Part shown: piece by piece, positions 11,801-24,500 of the stretch
How positions within the stretch are numbered: the stretch's first letter is position 1
Layout of the letters: each line of letters starts with the position of its first letter
Source: Pigoraptor chileana
Lineage: Eukaryota > Opisthokonta > Filasterea
Length of the DNA: 62,347 nucleotides
Reading direction: 5' to 3'
Assembly: GCA_943704495.1 (NCBI GenBank)
Contig: CALSCR010002588.1
Span: forward strand, 7,158 to 69,504
Notes under the pieces: generated by a model
Seen by the model: only the letters and a program-made list of their open reading frames with translations
What the model was told of the DNA's origin: nothing
Databases searched by the model: none
Position numbers and translations under genes: made by a program

Positions 11801-13335
11801 CATTCCGGGGATGGACGGGTCCTTGAAGAGACGGCCGCGAACATAATCCATGACCTGCGCGGGCATGCATTCGCACAGATATTGAATGTACAATGATGAC
11901 GAAGAAGTCAGGATGCATCACTTGACCAACAAAATGCACACTTGCACGAAGCGCACACACACACACATCAACTGCTGCATTAAGACCCACGTAAAAGGGC
12001 GTTCCAATGACAGACGAGTCCTCGCAAAGGGTGTGCATGCGCGGCACGGGGAAGCCGGCCTGTGCGAGCGCAGCCATCACCCGGTACTCGCGCTCAATTG
12101 CGTGCGCAGAAGGAAGAAGATACCCCGGCGGCTTCTTGCGGAGGACAAATTCACGGCCGTTGGGCGCGCGGATGTGGAACGTCGGGTTGCTCTGACCATG
12201 TGCAAACTGCCGCACAGACAGCGAGCCTTGCCCGAGATTGATCGTACGGGCGAGATGGCTGCGCAGGGCTTCGGCGTCAAAGTTGTGTCCCTGGCGCACA
12301 AGCGTGGTGCCCTTCACGTATCCCTTGAGCGAGAAGCCCATCAAACGCTCGAGGTTTTCAACCGCAACCGACGGATCCTCCACCTTGATTGCGAGCATGC
12401 CGAGGCTTGCCGCAGACTTGCAGTTCGTCCCAATGTCGTCGAGGTAGATGGCCTCCATTGGACGGATGCCAAGGCGATCACACGCCCGCTGGAAGATGCG
12501 GGGATCGGGCTTCCGCAACCCTTCAACACACGACTCGATGACCTTGTCGAAAATGTCCACAAGGCGAATCGACTCGCCAGAATCGGTGCTCCTCACTCCG
12601 CCAAACATGATGAGGCCTGCGGTATCCTGCGGGGTGACCTTCCAGTTGTTGGTCAGCGCAGCCGTCTTGATGCCCTCGGCGCGGATGCACTGGATGGCGT
12701 CAAGCATTTGCGGCGACGGCTCCAGGGCTGCGTGAATTCCAGCAAACAGCTTGCGGGCGTCGATCTTGATGCCACCGACAGAGTGGCATTCCTTTTCGAA
12801 TATTGCCAGAAACTCTTCGAGTGACATCTCACCGCGCTCCAAGCGTGAAAATGCGCCAGTTTCGCCGCCGGCACGGATAACACGGTTGATGGCCCCCGCT
12901 TCGATTCCCGCTTCCTTCTCATAAGCGGCGATTGCGCCAAACGGAGATCCCACAACAACGCCGCCCAGATCTGAGGGAGAAAAAGAAGATCAAAAGTTAG
13001 ACAAACAGAACAAAATACCACACAGAGTTATTAACGAAAAAAGGGAGGGGCAGTGGCTCCCGCTGCCAACACACGGTCAAATGACTCACAGGTAGGAAGG
13101 ATTCGCACTCACCAAAGATAACGGCCTTGTACGGGGAGCTCTCCGCACTGAACGAGCGTTTCGGTGACATGGTAGGCGAATTCGACGGACGGGTACTGCG
13201 AGTGTCGGCAACGCAGATGCGGACTGCGGATGAAGTTGCAGATGCACAGGCCACTGGTGCAATCGCGGCGCGAGTGATATGGTTGATACTTGCGCGCAGA
13301 GTCCTTGCGCTGCCCCAACAGATCGACGCAGACAT
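8863..13335 (-). CDS. ACAD10: ACAD10-like HAD / aminoglycoside-phosphotransferase-like / acyl-CoA dehydrogenase fusion
   Basis: Predicted 1,081-residue three-domain protein. Exons (minus): 13335-13113, 12970-11991, 11854-11669, 11457-11333, 11125-10294, 10108-9919, 9793-9562 and 9340-8863. The HAD-like part starts KAVIFDLGGVV, with its Asp codon split by intron 1, and contains [16 protein letters not shown] and YLDDIGTNC. The kinase-like part has [20 protein letters not shown] (catalytic HGD loop) and [12 protein letters not shown]. The acyl-CoA dehydrogenase part has [37 protein letters not shown] and [15 protein letters not shown]. The first ~28 residues are rich in S, A, R and H with no acidic residue, like a mitochondrial presequence. 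The last three residues are AKL, a PTS1-type tripeptide. In animals ACAD10/11 act on 4-hydroxy acids by phosphorylation-elimination; this is assumed here. The start is the first ATG giving the presequence. Confidence 0.93.
9361..9420 (-). repeat. Intronic repeat copy (ACAD10 last intron)
   Basis: The plus strand reads GTGTCAT...GGCGCTGTGCACATGGACTCCACAG and then a GAGAGA tract. Read with the gene (minus), this is the same GGAGTCCATG...CACAGCGCC...ATGACAC core seen in the NAA25 intron repeat. The AATCCTAC end is only partly preserved. Confidence 0.65.
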
Positions 13336-13967
13336 GGCTCGCACTCGAGCAAGCACGCCGCACTGTTCTGCGGTCACACAAAAAGTATGTGACTATGTAG
13401 CGCGCTGAAAAAAAAGCAGATCAATGCGTGTATGCGAAGGGAAAAAGATAATGAAGCAGCAGATCGTCTCCCCAGCGGAAAAACTCAGCCGTTGGTGTCA
13501 GTGTTTTGGGACACTTCCGTCAGTCTCACACTCTTCCGAATGCGCAAAACATCCGGGGGAGTGGCAGTGAAACAGCCGCCACATCATCCGGGGTGGCAAA
13601 ATAAGGTTAACCGAGCTCTCGCATGAATTAATTCAATTTTGTGACGTGTGTGTGACGACACATTGAATCAGCTGTTGTTTCTCTCTCTCAGTCTGCATCA
13701 CCAATAATCCATCCGCGGCCGTTGTTTGACATCCACTTTTGTGCGCCATCTGTGTGTGTGTGCGTGTGTGCATCCACATCCATCCATCTATCCTTCACAC
13801 ACTTGCATCCACACATACCGTACATTGAAAATTATATTTCGTTCCTTTGGGCAATGTCGCATTAGTCCTCTTAAAAAGTTACTTTATTGTGTTTTGGTGC
13901 TGTGTCCATTCGGCAACGAAGTGACTGAATTTGCTCGCTTTATCCAGGACTTTGAACGAATCCGAAA
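13336..13967. promoter_or_regulatory. Divergent promoter region, ACAD10 / SmD1
   Basis: This 632-bp gap separates two outward-facing genes. It holds TGACG motifs near 13641-13656, a pyrimidine-rich stretch near 13681 and TG/CA-rich DNA at 13745-13815. No further gene is supported. Confidence 0.4.
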
Positions 13968-14705
13968 ATGAAGCTCGTTAGGTGCGACTTCGACAACGTC
14001 TCTTACTTTAGTTTACTTGTTCTGTGAGGACGGTTGCATTTTTGCGGTTGTGGCTCAACTCATCTTCGATCGATTGCATCCTGATCCACGATCATTGTGT
14101 AAATTTCCACAGGTTTCTCATGAAGCTTAGCAGCGAGACTGTGACAATAGAGCTCAAGAATGGAACTGTCGTGCACGGTACCATTATTGGTGGGTCATTG
14201 GTTTTTGTCGCGGAATTGCACACTGGTGCGTCCAGTACTGTAGTCTCATATACTCCTCTGTGTGTGTGTGTGTGTGTGTGATTGCAGGTGTCGACCACAG
14301 CATGAACACACATTTGAAGTCCGTAAAGATGACTGTGCGAAACAAGGACCCCGTGACTCTGGAGTCTCTGAGCATCCGAGGGAACAACATTCGGTACTTC
14401 ATCCTCCCAGACAGCCTGCCCGTTGACACGCTTCTCATTGATGACACACCAAAGATCAAGGCAAAGAAGAAGGAAGGTCAGTAATCTGTCTGCGTTGCTC
14501 CAAAGATAGATAAACGCAGTCGTGTGTCTGTAAAGAACTCTTTTTTGTTTTTGTTGTGGTACATTATCACTGAATTCAAGATGCACAAATCGCAGTTGCT
14601 ATGGGACGAGGACGCGGACGTGGGGGTGTTCGGGGTCGTGGACGAGGCGGCCCACGTGGTGGTGGTGGTGCCGGTGCCCCCCGCGGACGTGGTGGTCCCC
14701 GCTAA
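13968..14705 (+). CDS. SNRPD1: Small nuclear ribonucleoprotein Sm D1
   Basis: Predicted 129-residue SmD1, a core of the Sm ring on U1, U2, U4 and U5 snRNPs. Exons: 13968-13981 (14 nt), 14113-14189, 14288-14476 and 14596-14705. The protein begins [20 protein letters not shown], contains Sm1/Sm2 motifs ([40 protein letters not shown]) and ends in a long RG/GGR tail ([23 protein letters not shown]), the known target of symmetric arginine methylation. It is ten residues longer than the human protein because of the tail. The tiny first exon follows from homology (MKLVRFL) and a GTGCGA donor. Orthology is very clear. Confidence 0.96.
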
Positions 14706-15528
14706 GGCGTGCGTGAATCATGCGCGCGTGTGTATGTGTATGTGTGTATGTAGAGCGGGTGTGTCGGACGTGCCTCCACTGGTCGGTCTGTTCTGTCTCA
14801 GGGTTGGTCATCTGCTAGTGTGGCTGCCTGCGCCTCCTCTTTTGCTGCTTATTGTCTGTTTCGTTTTGTGCGGGCTGCGTGAAATGCGTGCGTTTTTTTT
14901 TCCTTTCCTCTTTTTCTCACCTTTGTTTTGTTTTGTGGAGTCGAAATGGGCACATCGCCTCCTGACACACGGACTCGAATACGTTCTTCTCGTTTTGTTG
15001 CGCAAAGTGCTGTCACACTGATATGATCCCACTGATCTCGCCGGGTTCTCTGGCCTAGTTTGTTGTTCTGTTGGACTGTTTCTACTCGTGCCCATTTTTG
15101 TATTCTCATCTGCGCGTTTTGGGCTGTTAATTCAGCGGCAAGACGTTGTCACGTGCCGTTTACCAGTGGGAATATTGACGCGTTGAGCCATACTTTGCGG
15201 TGCCATACGCGTAATTTCGTGATTGCCCTTTATACAATTTGTCCGCTGGTCGCTTCAAGCGGGTGCGCGGTTGCCGATTAATGCGTGCCGGTGGATGTGT
15301 GTGTGTGTGAGTATTGCATAGTGGTGGTGGGTCTGATGTGAGGACGATGATGTGGCGGTGGCAGTGACGGCGGTAACGCGGATTTGACGGTGGTGGCGGC
15401 GGATGGAGACTGCCCAGACGTCGTTCAGTGAGAAATCGGCCATGCGGTAGTCGCTTGTGGAGTTACGGGAAGCGTTTGGGCGTCGCACTGCTCGACCTCG
15501 CTGAGTGTGTCCGTGCGGTCGCGGATGC
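14706..15528. other. Convergent intergenic region, SmD1 / tandem-PX gene
   Basis: About 820 bp between two stop codons, T- and G-rich on the plus strand near 14880-15120. I see no exon with family similarity or a cloverleaf. Open frames here are low-complexity (His/Thr- or Arg-rich) and are taken as noise. Confidence 0.45.
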
Positions 15529-16527
15529 TTATGGCGGTGGAACAATGTTGTTGAACGTTGGGTGCAAAAAGTAGCGCAGTTGCTGGCAGTCGCTGGTGAG
15601 CTCATTGGACATGACGTACTGAGAGCGGTGAAGGGAAGAGCGCGAACGCAACACAAAGTGCGTGTGTGACATTGCCATTAGTCACCAATGGGGCAAAGTA
15701 ACAACCAACAATAGCCGAACCAAAATAGGAACACGTGAGGCACATTGCCGCCATGATGGCACCGACACCCACACAATACCGACGACCACAGTGCCCTCAC
15801 ACCCCACAAAACCGCACATCACTGGAACATAGTTTCACCTGCATGAATTTGTCGAGATCAGGAACCCGTTGTGAGGCGACGTCTTTGACTTGGCCTGTGC
15901 GCGTGTGTGTTGTGTGGTTGCGTTGTCAAGCGAGAGCACAAAAATAAATCAGGGCATGTAAGTCGCAGAAACAAAATACAAAGGCCTAAAACCCAATTTC
16001 ACAGCTCACTCAAACACCGTACAATATTTTCGCATATGTGAATCAAGGTCCTCCACACAACATTCGACAACCCACTTCGACCAAAGAATTTACGCGGTGG
16101 AAGGGCGTCGTCAAGACTGCCAGACTCCGTCGGATAAATCTCCTTGAGCCGCCCCACAAAGTCGAAAAACTCCCGGTAACGTCGCCACACTATGACCGTG
16201 CTGCCGTCGCCATGAGAAACTTCAAGACCATATGCCTGGAGGGAGAGAAAAATGTATCGTGTGTTTAGCCATTCGAAACAAAGGGCGCATTTGTGCAACC
16301 CATCAACAAAGTAACCGACGCCGGTCAAGTGAGTGACAAGACGTAATGTGGTGTGAACTTACGTAAAATTTCTCGCCGGGGTCACGGATCTTTTTGCAGT
16401 CGACAACGTGAATGGCGAGAATCGCAGCAGGATCATTCCTGGAGAGACAGGAACAGCATGCATTGCCACCGAAAGACGGCGATAATGAGTAACATGCGAC
16501 AACAGCAGCCCAACATTCCACAAACTA

Positions 16528-16563
<36 letters not shown>

Positions 16564-17966
16564 CACGCACTGCAGATGTAGGGTCTAAGTCGCTTCCATG
16601 GATATGACCTCTTCAACCGATACTCAACAGAATATCGCAGGACACATGCCACACACACATATTTCGCACCTCTTTGCGGCCTTTGCAGCACCCGCCTCCC
16701 TTTCTTGCAGATCTTTTGGCGTCGCACGGAAGAAGTCTGCTACTGTGGAAGAGGTGAGCACCTCCTCTGGCAAGTTGGCCATCAGCCGAAAGTATTCATC
16801 CAGATCAGCAACAGCCTTCTCCATGCTACCAAATACGCCGACGTTGACGACCGGAAAGGCCGGCGGCTCTCCTGCATTCATCTTTGCGAGAAGTTTGCTA
16901 ACTTTGCCGTGGAATTCACGCGTTTCTGCGAGCCGTCGGTAAACATTCTGGCCCGCAATTTCAATAATATATAGCTGAATGCCCGGCAAGTGGAGTAGAA
17001 AGGGGTGTTCATTAGTTTTGGCAAGTTAGACCCCAGTGATGCATCCTGACGACGATTACTGAGATACCGTTGCAACGGCATACGCATATCTTGCTGACAA
17101 CAACATCTGAGCAAGTCCCTATGGTTTGAAAGACAATAATAACATACCACAATTTTCTCCTTGGTGTATGCGTCCGTTTTCACCTCGTAGCCCCTCACAT
17201 GTGGATAATCAATGCTGGAGACAAAAGTAGGCGAACCAACGTTCTCGTGAGTGAGCGGCAACACAAGTAATAAGGAAATCACACTCGTAATAAAATTATC
17301 TGGCATTCGCTGTGATATCCAAGACACTCACTCATCTGACGCATGAGAGCGCTGCGATGAGGATGCGTTGTCCAGGGCCGCTTTTGGCTGCTCAGCGACC
17401 TGCCGGGCGCGAGGCGGCGGAAGGGTAATCTTTCCAGGTGTTGTTGCCTCGGAGGACGCGGCGTATGAAGAGGAACTCGGAGCAACAGCGGTTGAATCAA
17501 CAGCTGGCTGTGCAGGCAACTTTGGGCGTGGTGGTGCCGATGCATGCTGTGAATTGACGGGGTTTTCGGGGAGTGAGGGTCTGGCGGGTGCCGGTGGCCT
17601 AGTTGCAGTCGGATGCGGGGATGATGCTGGTGATGATTCACGATCCACAGTGGAAGGAGGTGCAGGGCGAGACGTCATAGGCGACTGCGGCAGTCGAGAA
17701 GGCCTTGCGGGGGCCGCCATTGGCGGAGATGATGGAGACGAGTGCACGGGAGCAGTCGCATTTGTTGCGGGTGGCGGAGGCCGCTGAAGGCCAGAGGCCC
17801 CTGGTGTCAACTGTGGCGAAGAGGCGAATGAGGCGCGTGTAGAGGACGGAGAGGAAGATGCTACTGTGGACGCCCGCGAGGATGGCGACGAGGGCGCGGG
17901 TGGTCGCATCTGAGACGGGGACCCTGTTGTTGCCGCCTGCTGCGGAGGCCACACACGCGTCCCCAT
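15529..17966 (-). CDS. Tandem PX-domain protein with Pro/Ser-rich N-terminus
   Basis: Predicted 462-residue protein. Exons (minus): 17966-17332, 17214-17148, 16974-16670, 16438-16363, 16235-16076, 15894-15839 and 15618-15529. Residues 1-210 are Pro/Ser/Ala-rich and probably disordered. A first PX-like unit (about 212-335) contains VRGYEVKTDAYTKEK, YIIEIAGQNVYRRLAETREF and LPEEVLTSSTVADFF. A second, better PX (about 340-462) contains AIHVVDCKKIRDPGEKFY, VIVWRRYREFFDFVGRLKE, LPPRKFFGRS and RVPDLDKFMQYVMSNE. PX domains bind phosphoinositides, and tandem PX is reminiscent of NADPH-oxidase organisers, but I see no SH3 domain. Likely an endosomal or plasma-membrane phosphoinositide-binding adaptor (inference). 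The first PX lacks an obvious Pro-rich loop. It shares a 565-bp divergent promoter region with the PARP gene. Confidence 0.8.
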
Positions 17967-18531
17967 TGTGTGCTAACTTTATATGCTCCAAATACTTGTG
18001 TGAAGAGGGATAAACAGAATTTCGGGTGCACAGGTGTGGATGTTCGTGACTATGTACATGATTAGCGCTAAAAGTGTGGGGAAAGTGTGGCTGTTTTGGT
18101 TTGCTTCTCAGCAAAACAGACCTTGCCACTTGTTTAGCTGTCAGTCTGTGAGTGCGAGTAGTAGTGCGAGGACTCCTTTGTGTTACGGAATTGAGAAAGA
18201 GGGTAAAAAAGTGAGAAAATCAACACCTTTCCACATTAATAGTCCCCTCCAAATTGACCCACTACTTTAGTCACTGATAGGAATCTGACGTCGCAGTGAC
18301 GTAATTTACGGTGTCAGGACATTGCACTTACGTTCCTAATAAGGATATTCAATGGCAACCTGTGGCTTTTTTAGGAACCATGTTTGTGTGACATGACACG
18401 ACTTGTTTTTACCGGCGTATGTCAAAGAGCCGAATGGTTCGTCACGAAGACAACTATTACCGAACTCTTTAAAGCCAGCATCTTCAACGCAATCAGTTCG
18501 ACGGATTTGTCTGAATGCAATTTGTTTCACA
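17967..18531. promoter_or_regulatory. Divergent promoter region, tandem-PX / PARP
   Basis: This gap of about 565 bp carries two ATF/CREB-like sites about 11 bp apart (TGACGTCG near 18286 and TGACGTAA near 18297). They lie about 240 bp upstream of the PARP ATG. No exon is supported here. Confidence 0.45.
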
Positions 18532-21500
18532 ATGAAAACTCGACAGTCTGTGCGCAACCGCCAGAAGTGCAAGGCGTCTGTCGCCACCGCTGCATCTCTT
18601 CTTCGATCTGCCAGAGATTCGACGGCTGCCAAGTACTCCACACCCAAGCACACTCCGAAGGCGTCCGCTGCAAAGGCCACTGGTGCAGGTCGCAAGCGCA
18701 AAGCACCTGTTGTTGCCCCGGAAAGCGATGGCGAAAGTGATCAGAATGGAGAGGACGACGAGGAGATCGGAGAGCCCAAGCCACCGGTTGTTGTCGCGTC
18801 CAAAGCGGCACGCAAGAGGCGCACACCACAAGTGCAGGCGGATGTGATCCTTGAAGGGCCGAATGGGGATGGGCCGTCGACTGCCTCCGATGTGCAGCCA
18901 AAGCGCGCGCCGACAAGGAAGAGAAACGCCGAGGCTGCGGAACTCCCTTCGTCTGCCCCTCCCCCGCATGCGGCATCTTCTTCTGGTGCGGCAAAGAAGC
19001 GCAAGAGAGACACTGCTTCTGGTGCTGTGCATCCCGCACACGCTATCAGCCCGCCGACCAATGCGCAGTTGGCTGCGGGCATCGCACCGCAGGCCCTTGT
19101 GCCGGCGGATGGAGGTGTGCATTACAGGCGACCGACGATCGACGTGGCGCCCCTCGGAGGAGACGGCCGCGCCATTGACTCGATCTCAGTAACCCGTTTG
19201 CAATCGCAAAAAGATGCGCCTCTTGTAGGAAAGAAGCGTCGCGAGGAAGAGATACGGGCAAAGAAGGCCGCCGAAATGGTTGCCAAGGCGGTGCCCTCAA
19301 TGCCGTCGCGTTTGCACTTTGACCCTGATGACCAACGCGCCTGCTGTACAGGGTGCGCATCACTCGCAATATTCGACGCCATCCGCACTTCAAACCTCCA
19401 GGTGATCGAGTCGCTGGTCGCGGATAAGAAGGGGGTTTCTACCGTGAATCCTCGTCTGGCGCCGGACGCATTTGTTTATGCGCTGACAATGGCGATCCGG
19501 GGAGGCGATCTCCCCGTGGTGCGCGCACTGACAGCAACAGGCATCGATCAAGGGCGCTCACCTGTCCCGCAAAACTCGATTGCGCGGGAGAATGACACGG
19601 GCGCCGTTGGCATGAACACGTACTCGCACCGCGTGCGGAAGGTCAACGTTGCGCGCGGTGGTAAGGAAGGGAACACGGCACTGATTGACACGAGCCGCGG
19701 CGATCCGTGGGAGCCACCCGCGGATGTGACGCAGCAGGCCTTCCGCAGGGCTGTCCAGACACTCCCGGACACGGACGCCGCGCTTCAGTGTGTGGAATAC
19801 CTCCTGCTGGCATCGCACACCAATTTCAAGAGGTACGTCGAGTATTACGGCGTATACGATGCCTGCGAGTCGGGAAACAAGAGGGTGAGTGGGTGCCCAG
19901 TACTTGCGTTGGTCGTCACATCCAACAAGCAACAATGCACCGTTCTCTCTGTGCATTGTCTGTGTGACAACATAACATTTTGGAGTCCATGTGCAATTGC
20001 CTCCAGCACTGACTTGAATTCGACAAGACCAATCAACTGCGGTTATTAATGATAGTAATGAACGGCGTGGATGATTGCGTGATTTGCATTAATGCAGCTT
20101 TTGTCGCATCTTGTGCGCGCGATTGGCGGTGGCGGTCCCGAGGGACCCCTTATGAACAGCAGCAGTGGCTTTAACCGTCTGCACGTGGAGGTGCTGTCCG
20201 ACTCACCGCTCTCGCCGTACAAGCGCATATCAGTGCCGAAGAAGGCGACGTCTAACAACGCCATCACGCCCGTCCATTTTGCAGCAATCAATCCAAATGT
20301 GCGTTGGTCACTTGGAATGCTTTTGTGTATTTTTGTGCGCAGTTTTGCATTGGCCTTAAGTGGAACTGTCATGCGCTTATAACAGTGGTTTGCGATTGAT
20401 CGTGTAGAAGGCGCATTACCACTCCATTTGCTCCGCCTGCCTGAGTAACCTCAATGTCATATGTTCATTATCGTTTGCACACAAAACCCAAACAAACAGC
20501 CATCGTACATCCGCGAGCTCTTTGCAACACTGAATTCAAACGACGGAGACACGCTCACCGACCGTCGTGGACGGCGGGCGGTGCACTTTGCCGCCGCATG
20601 CGATGGAGTGGGACCCCTCGAGTACCTCCTTTCCCGCAACAACGACCTTGGCAAGGCCGACCAGGCGGGCATCCTGCCGATACACCTGTGTGCCAAGTGA
20701 GATTGATATGTCATGCATTATGTAGCGGTGCTTCACGGAACACTGTTTTGGCTGATCATAAGTGGGGCATATTGGGACCCGTTGTAAGGATTGATCGAGG
20801 CGAACATACTTAATTTGTTTGGTCTTTGCACATCTCGGCGTGTTCTTCTTTGCATGAACAGGCACGGCAAGGTACATAACATTGCCGTTTTTGCGCGTTT
20901 TTACGGCGGTTCTTTGGCGGCGATCAACGATAGGGGCGGGAAAAATGCGTGCCACTACGCCGCTCACTACGGCCACGCAGCAACACTGGCCGAGCTCGTC
21001 AAATACGGCTCTCCCTTTGACTCTGCCGAGAAGGACAAGAAGATCACTCCTCTGATGGAAGCGTCGCGAATGGGGAACGTGGCGTGCGTGGCCGTGCTTC
21101 TTGCTGCGGGGGCGAACATCAACGGCAGGGACAAGGCACAGAGGACGGCGTTGCACTGGGCCGCAAAAAACGGTCACAGTGACATTGTCGTGCGTCTGCT
21201 CCGACAGGGCTCGGATCCCGATGGCGGCGACTCTTCCGGCAACGGCCCCCTCCACTACGCCGCCGCATTTGGCCACCTCGCAACGGTTGAACTTCTTGTT
21301 TCGTATGGTGGGGCATCTCCGGCGTCTCTCAGCGCGTGGAAGACATCGCCACTGTCGATTGCATTCATCAAGGGCCACATGCGCGTTGTGGATTATCTGC
21401 TGCGACAGCCGGGAAGCAGACTGGATCTGCGGGACACGGAGGGACGCTCGTTGTTGCACCATGCGCTTCTTGCGAGTGGAACGGCCGGTGCGGACGCCAC

Positions 21501-24500
21501 CAATGGCGGCGACGGCAATGACGGCAACGAAACGACCATCCGGCAGGTTGAGTTTTTGCTCACCCGCGGTGCATCACCCGCAATCGCTGACTCTGTGCAG
21601 GATACGCCGCTGCACGTGCTTGCGTGGTGTGCGTCGGACAAAGCGGCAAAAGCGACGACTGTTGCTGTTGGTGGTGGTGGTGGCAGTGGCAGCAGTGATG
21701 CAGCGGAGACCGTCGCAGATGAGCCCGTGGTGCACTGGACACTGAGGGCTGCTAAGATGCTCGTGGACGCCGGCGCTACCCTGGATGCATGCAACAGCGA
21801 GGGGAAGACGCCGCTGATGATTGCCATTGAGAGCGGAAGTCACCGGCTTGCCGAGTGGTTCTTGCGCCGTGGGGCTTCCATCCGGGGCCGGCAGAGCGGT
21901 GGTGTGAACGCGCTTCACTCGATCGTCCACGCCGCCGCCACCCACGATGTCGGTCCACTGTGGGCTGCCGCATCGTCACGTGATGCCGCAGAGTTGGAAG
22001 CATGTGCGGCGGCCGTTGATAAGAACGGATTCACGCCCCTCCTCCTTGCACTGCTTACAGCGAATCCCGCTAAGACTGCACCCGATGCCAAGGCCGACGT
22101 TGGGGGCGTGAAAGCCGGCGTCGTGGCGAGCACACTGATGGATGTGGAAAAGCTCCGCGTTTTCACGACAGAGTACATTGACAAGTGCAAGCCCAACCTC
22201 AACTGCGCAGTTATTGCTTTGTCCGAATCGAATGAGAAGGCCGAGCCTGTTCCTGTAGGTGCTGCGCCTGCCGTTGTGGGCGGGGATTCCGGCGGCGCCG
22301 CATCCAAGGAAGTCGAAGACGAGGGAAAGGGCAAAGGGGCAATGGACACCGAAGGCGACGGAGACCATCACGAGGACGAAAGCGATGGGGAGAATGCTGG
22401 CAACAAGGATGCGAGCGAAAAGGCGGCATTCACGACAGGCGAGGAAGATGCAGATAAGAGTGGCGAGGAAGATGCAAATAAGAGTGGCGAGGAAGCGGAC
22501 GACAATGGTGAGCGAGCAGCTGATGTCGTGATGAAGGACGCTGACCCGGCGGCGGGAACTTCGGCGTCCGCAGGCGGGGCTGGTGTGGTCATCTCGTCCG
22601 TGGCGGCCGCTGCAACGGGTGCTGTCGGCGACGCGGCGAAGCCTCCTCCCGAGCACGTAGGAAGGACCGCACTCCATTTTGCAGCATACCGTGCCACATG
22701 CGCCGCCATAGTGGCTGTTCTTTGCGCAAGGGGAGCCGATGCAAACCGCCGGGATGCACGTGGTCTCACACCGATTGCACAGGCCGTGTTCTCTGGCTCC
22801 CACGAGAATGTCAAGGCGCTGTTGGATGGCGGAGCAGATCCAAACGGTTGCGTGTGCGGGAATGCACGCCGCACGCCGCTGATGGTGGCGGCATCGAAAG
22901 GGACGACACGTGCTGTGCGCATTTTGCTTGAGGCGGGGGCGGATGCGAGCGCAGTGGATGAGAACGGGCAGACGGCGCTCATTCTCGCGGTGCTGCAGGG
23001 ACTCAAGGACAACCGGCAGGGCTTTGCAGTTGAGCGTGCCATTGTTGCGTATGGCGGAGACGTCAACACGAAAGACAAGTCGGGATGTGCGGTGTTGCAC
23101 TACGCCTTCCGCCCATCGGAGTTTGAAAAGACGTCCTCCGTGGCGATGGCCTCAAGGGGATTTCACGGGTCGTTCAAAGCGCGCGATGCAAACGCACCAA
23201 ATGCGGATCCGATTGAGACGATCATTGACCTGTGCTCGCTTGACGGAATGGATGTGAATGCGCGCGACTGGCGTGGGCGGACGGCCCTCCACTATGCGGC
23301 CGAGTGCGGTGCGGTGATTTCGACCATGTACCTGTTGCAGCACGGGGCGGATATTAATGCGACGGACGCACTCGGCAACGGACCGTTGCAACTGGCGCTT
23401 GCAAACGGACACACGAGCTACGCCGCGGTGCTCATCAACAAGGGTGCCGATATCCGCCCTCACGTCACCGTGACCGTGGAGGGTGCGGGGGACAACAGTG
23501 GCGGGCAGGCGCCGAAGTCGCTCTCCACATTCGAGTTTGTCATCACAAAGGAAATGATGGGCATATGCTATCTGCTCATGGATCTGGGAATCGACCTGCT
23601 GCACGCCACTCGCGACGCCCTGTCGTGCGCAAAGTTTCAGGTTGTTGTTGCCGTGCTCGACAAGAAGCCACCCGCCGCAGCACGTGCGGTCGACGCAAAC
23701 GGCCGCGGCATGTTCCACATACTCGCCTCGTGCAACTTTTTGGGGCGCTCTAGTAACAATAGTCCGGACGTCTCACGCGATTTTTCTGAAATGTACGCGC
23801 CCCAAATCTGTGCGGCACTTGAAGAGCGCGAGGTCGATGTGTTTGCTAAGGACAATCGCGGGCGCACTGCACTCCATGCGGCAGCCGCGAGTGGATACAC
23901 TGAGCTGTGCGAGTATTTCATTCGCCGCGGTCTAACCTTAACGGACGAGGACGAGAAGGGGCGGAGTGTCCTCGCACACGCGCTCGCCTCAAAGCGAGAC
24001 ACACACGGCACAGTGCGCGCCCTCATCGCCCGCGGCGCGGATGTCAACGCACTCGGCAGGGGCTCTGCCCCGTCGCTTCTCCTTGCGGTGCGAAAGAACG
24101 ATCTGCCGACTGTCAGGACGCTTGTGGACGCCGGGGCGAATCCCAACCTCAAGAGCCCGCTCGACGGACGCACAGCCCTCCTTGAAGCCGCCTCGCTCGA
24201 TCGCCTGGACGCCGCCAAGCTCCTTATCGACATGTCCCAGCAGGGTGCAGCCGCGTTGGCTCTCCAGTTTGGCGCAGTCGACAATTGCGGGCGGACTGCG
24301 TTGCACTGGGCGGTGAAGGGACATGACGCTCACGTGACGCACGAGGACACCGACTTGCTTCGGACGCTCGCCAGCGCCCGCGTTCCCATTGATGCGCGCG
24401 ACATGGACGGGAACTCCGCGGCGGACTATGCAAAACTGCAGGCGAGCGGGAAAATGCTCACGTGCTTGCGAGAACTCGGCGCGACGGGTGCCGATGCCGT

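Noticed and set aside
15255-15656. A minus-strand frame extending past the end of the tandem-PX gene
   Set aside because: The frame used by the PX exon stops at 15529. This other frame is His/Thr-rich low complexity.
20536-21462. A 308-residue minus-strand frame opposite PARP exons 3-4
   Set aside because: It is a shadow frame crossing two introns of the real gene, with no splice or motif support.
21976-23100. A 374-residue open frame on the minus strand inside the PARP gene
   Set aside because: It is antisense to the well-supported ankyrin exon. Its translation is Arg/His/Cys-rich without motifs, and GC-rich repeats easily keep antisense frames open.
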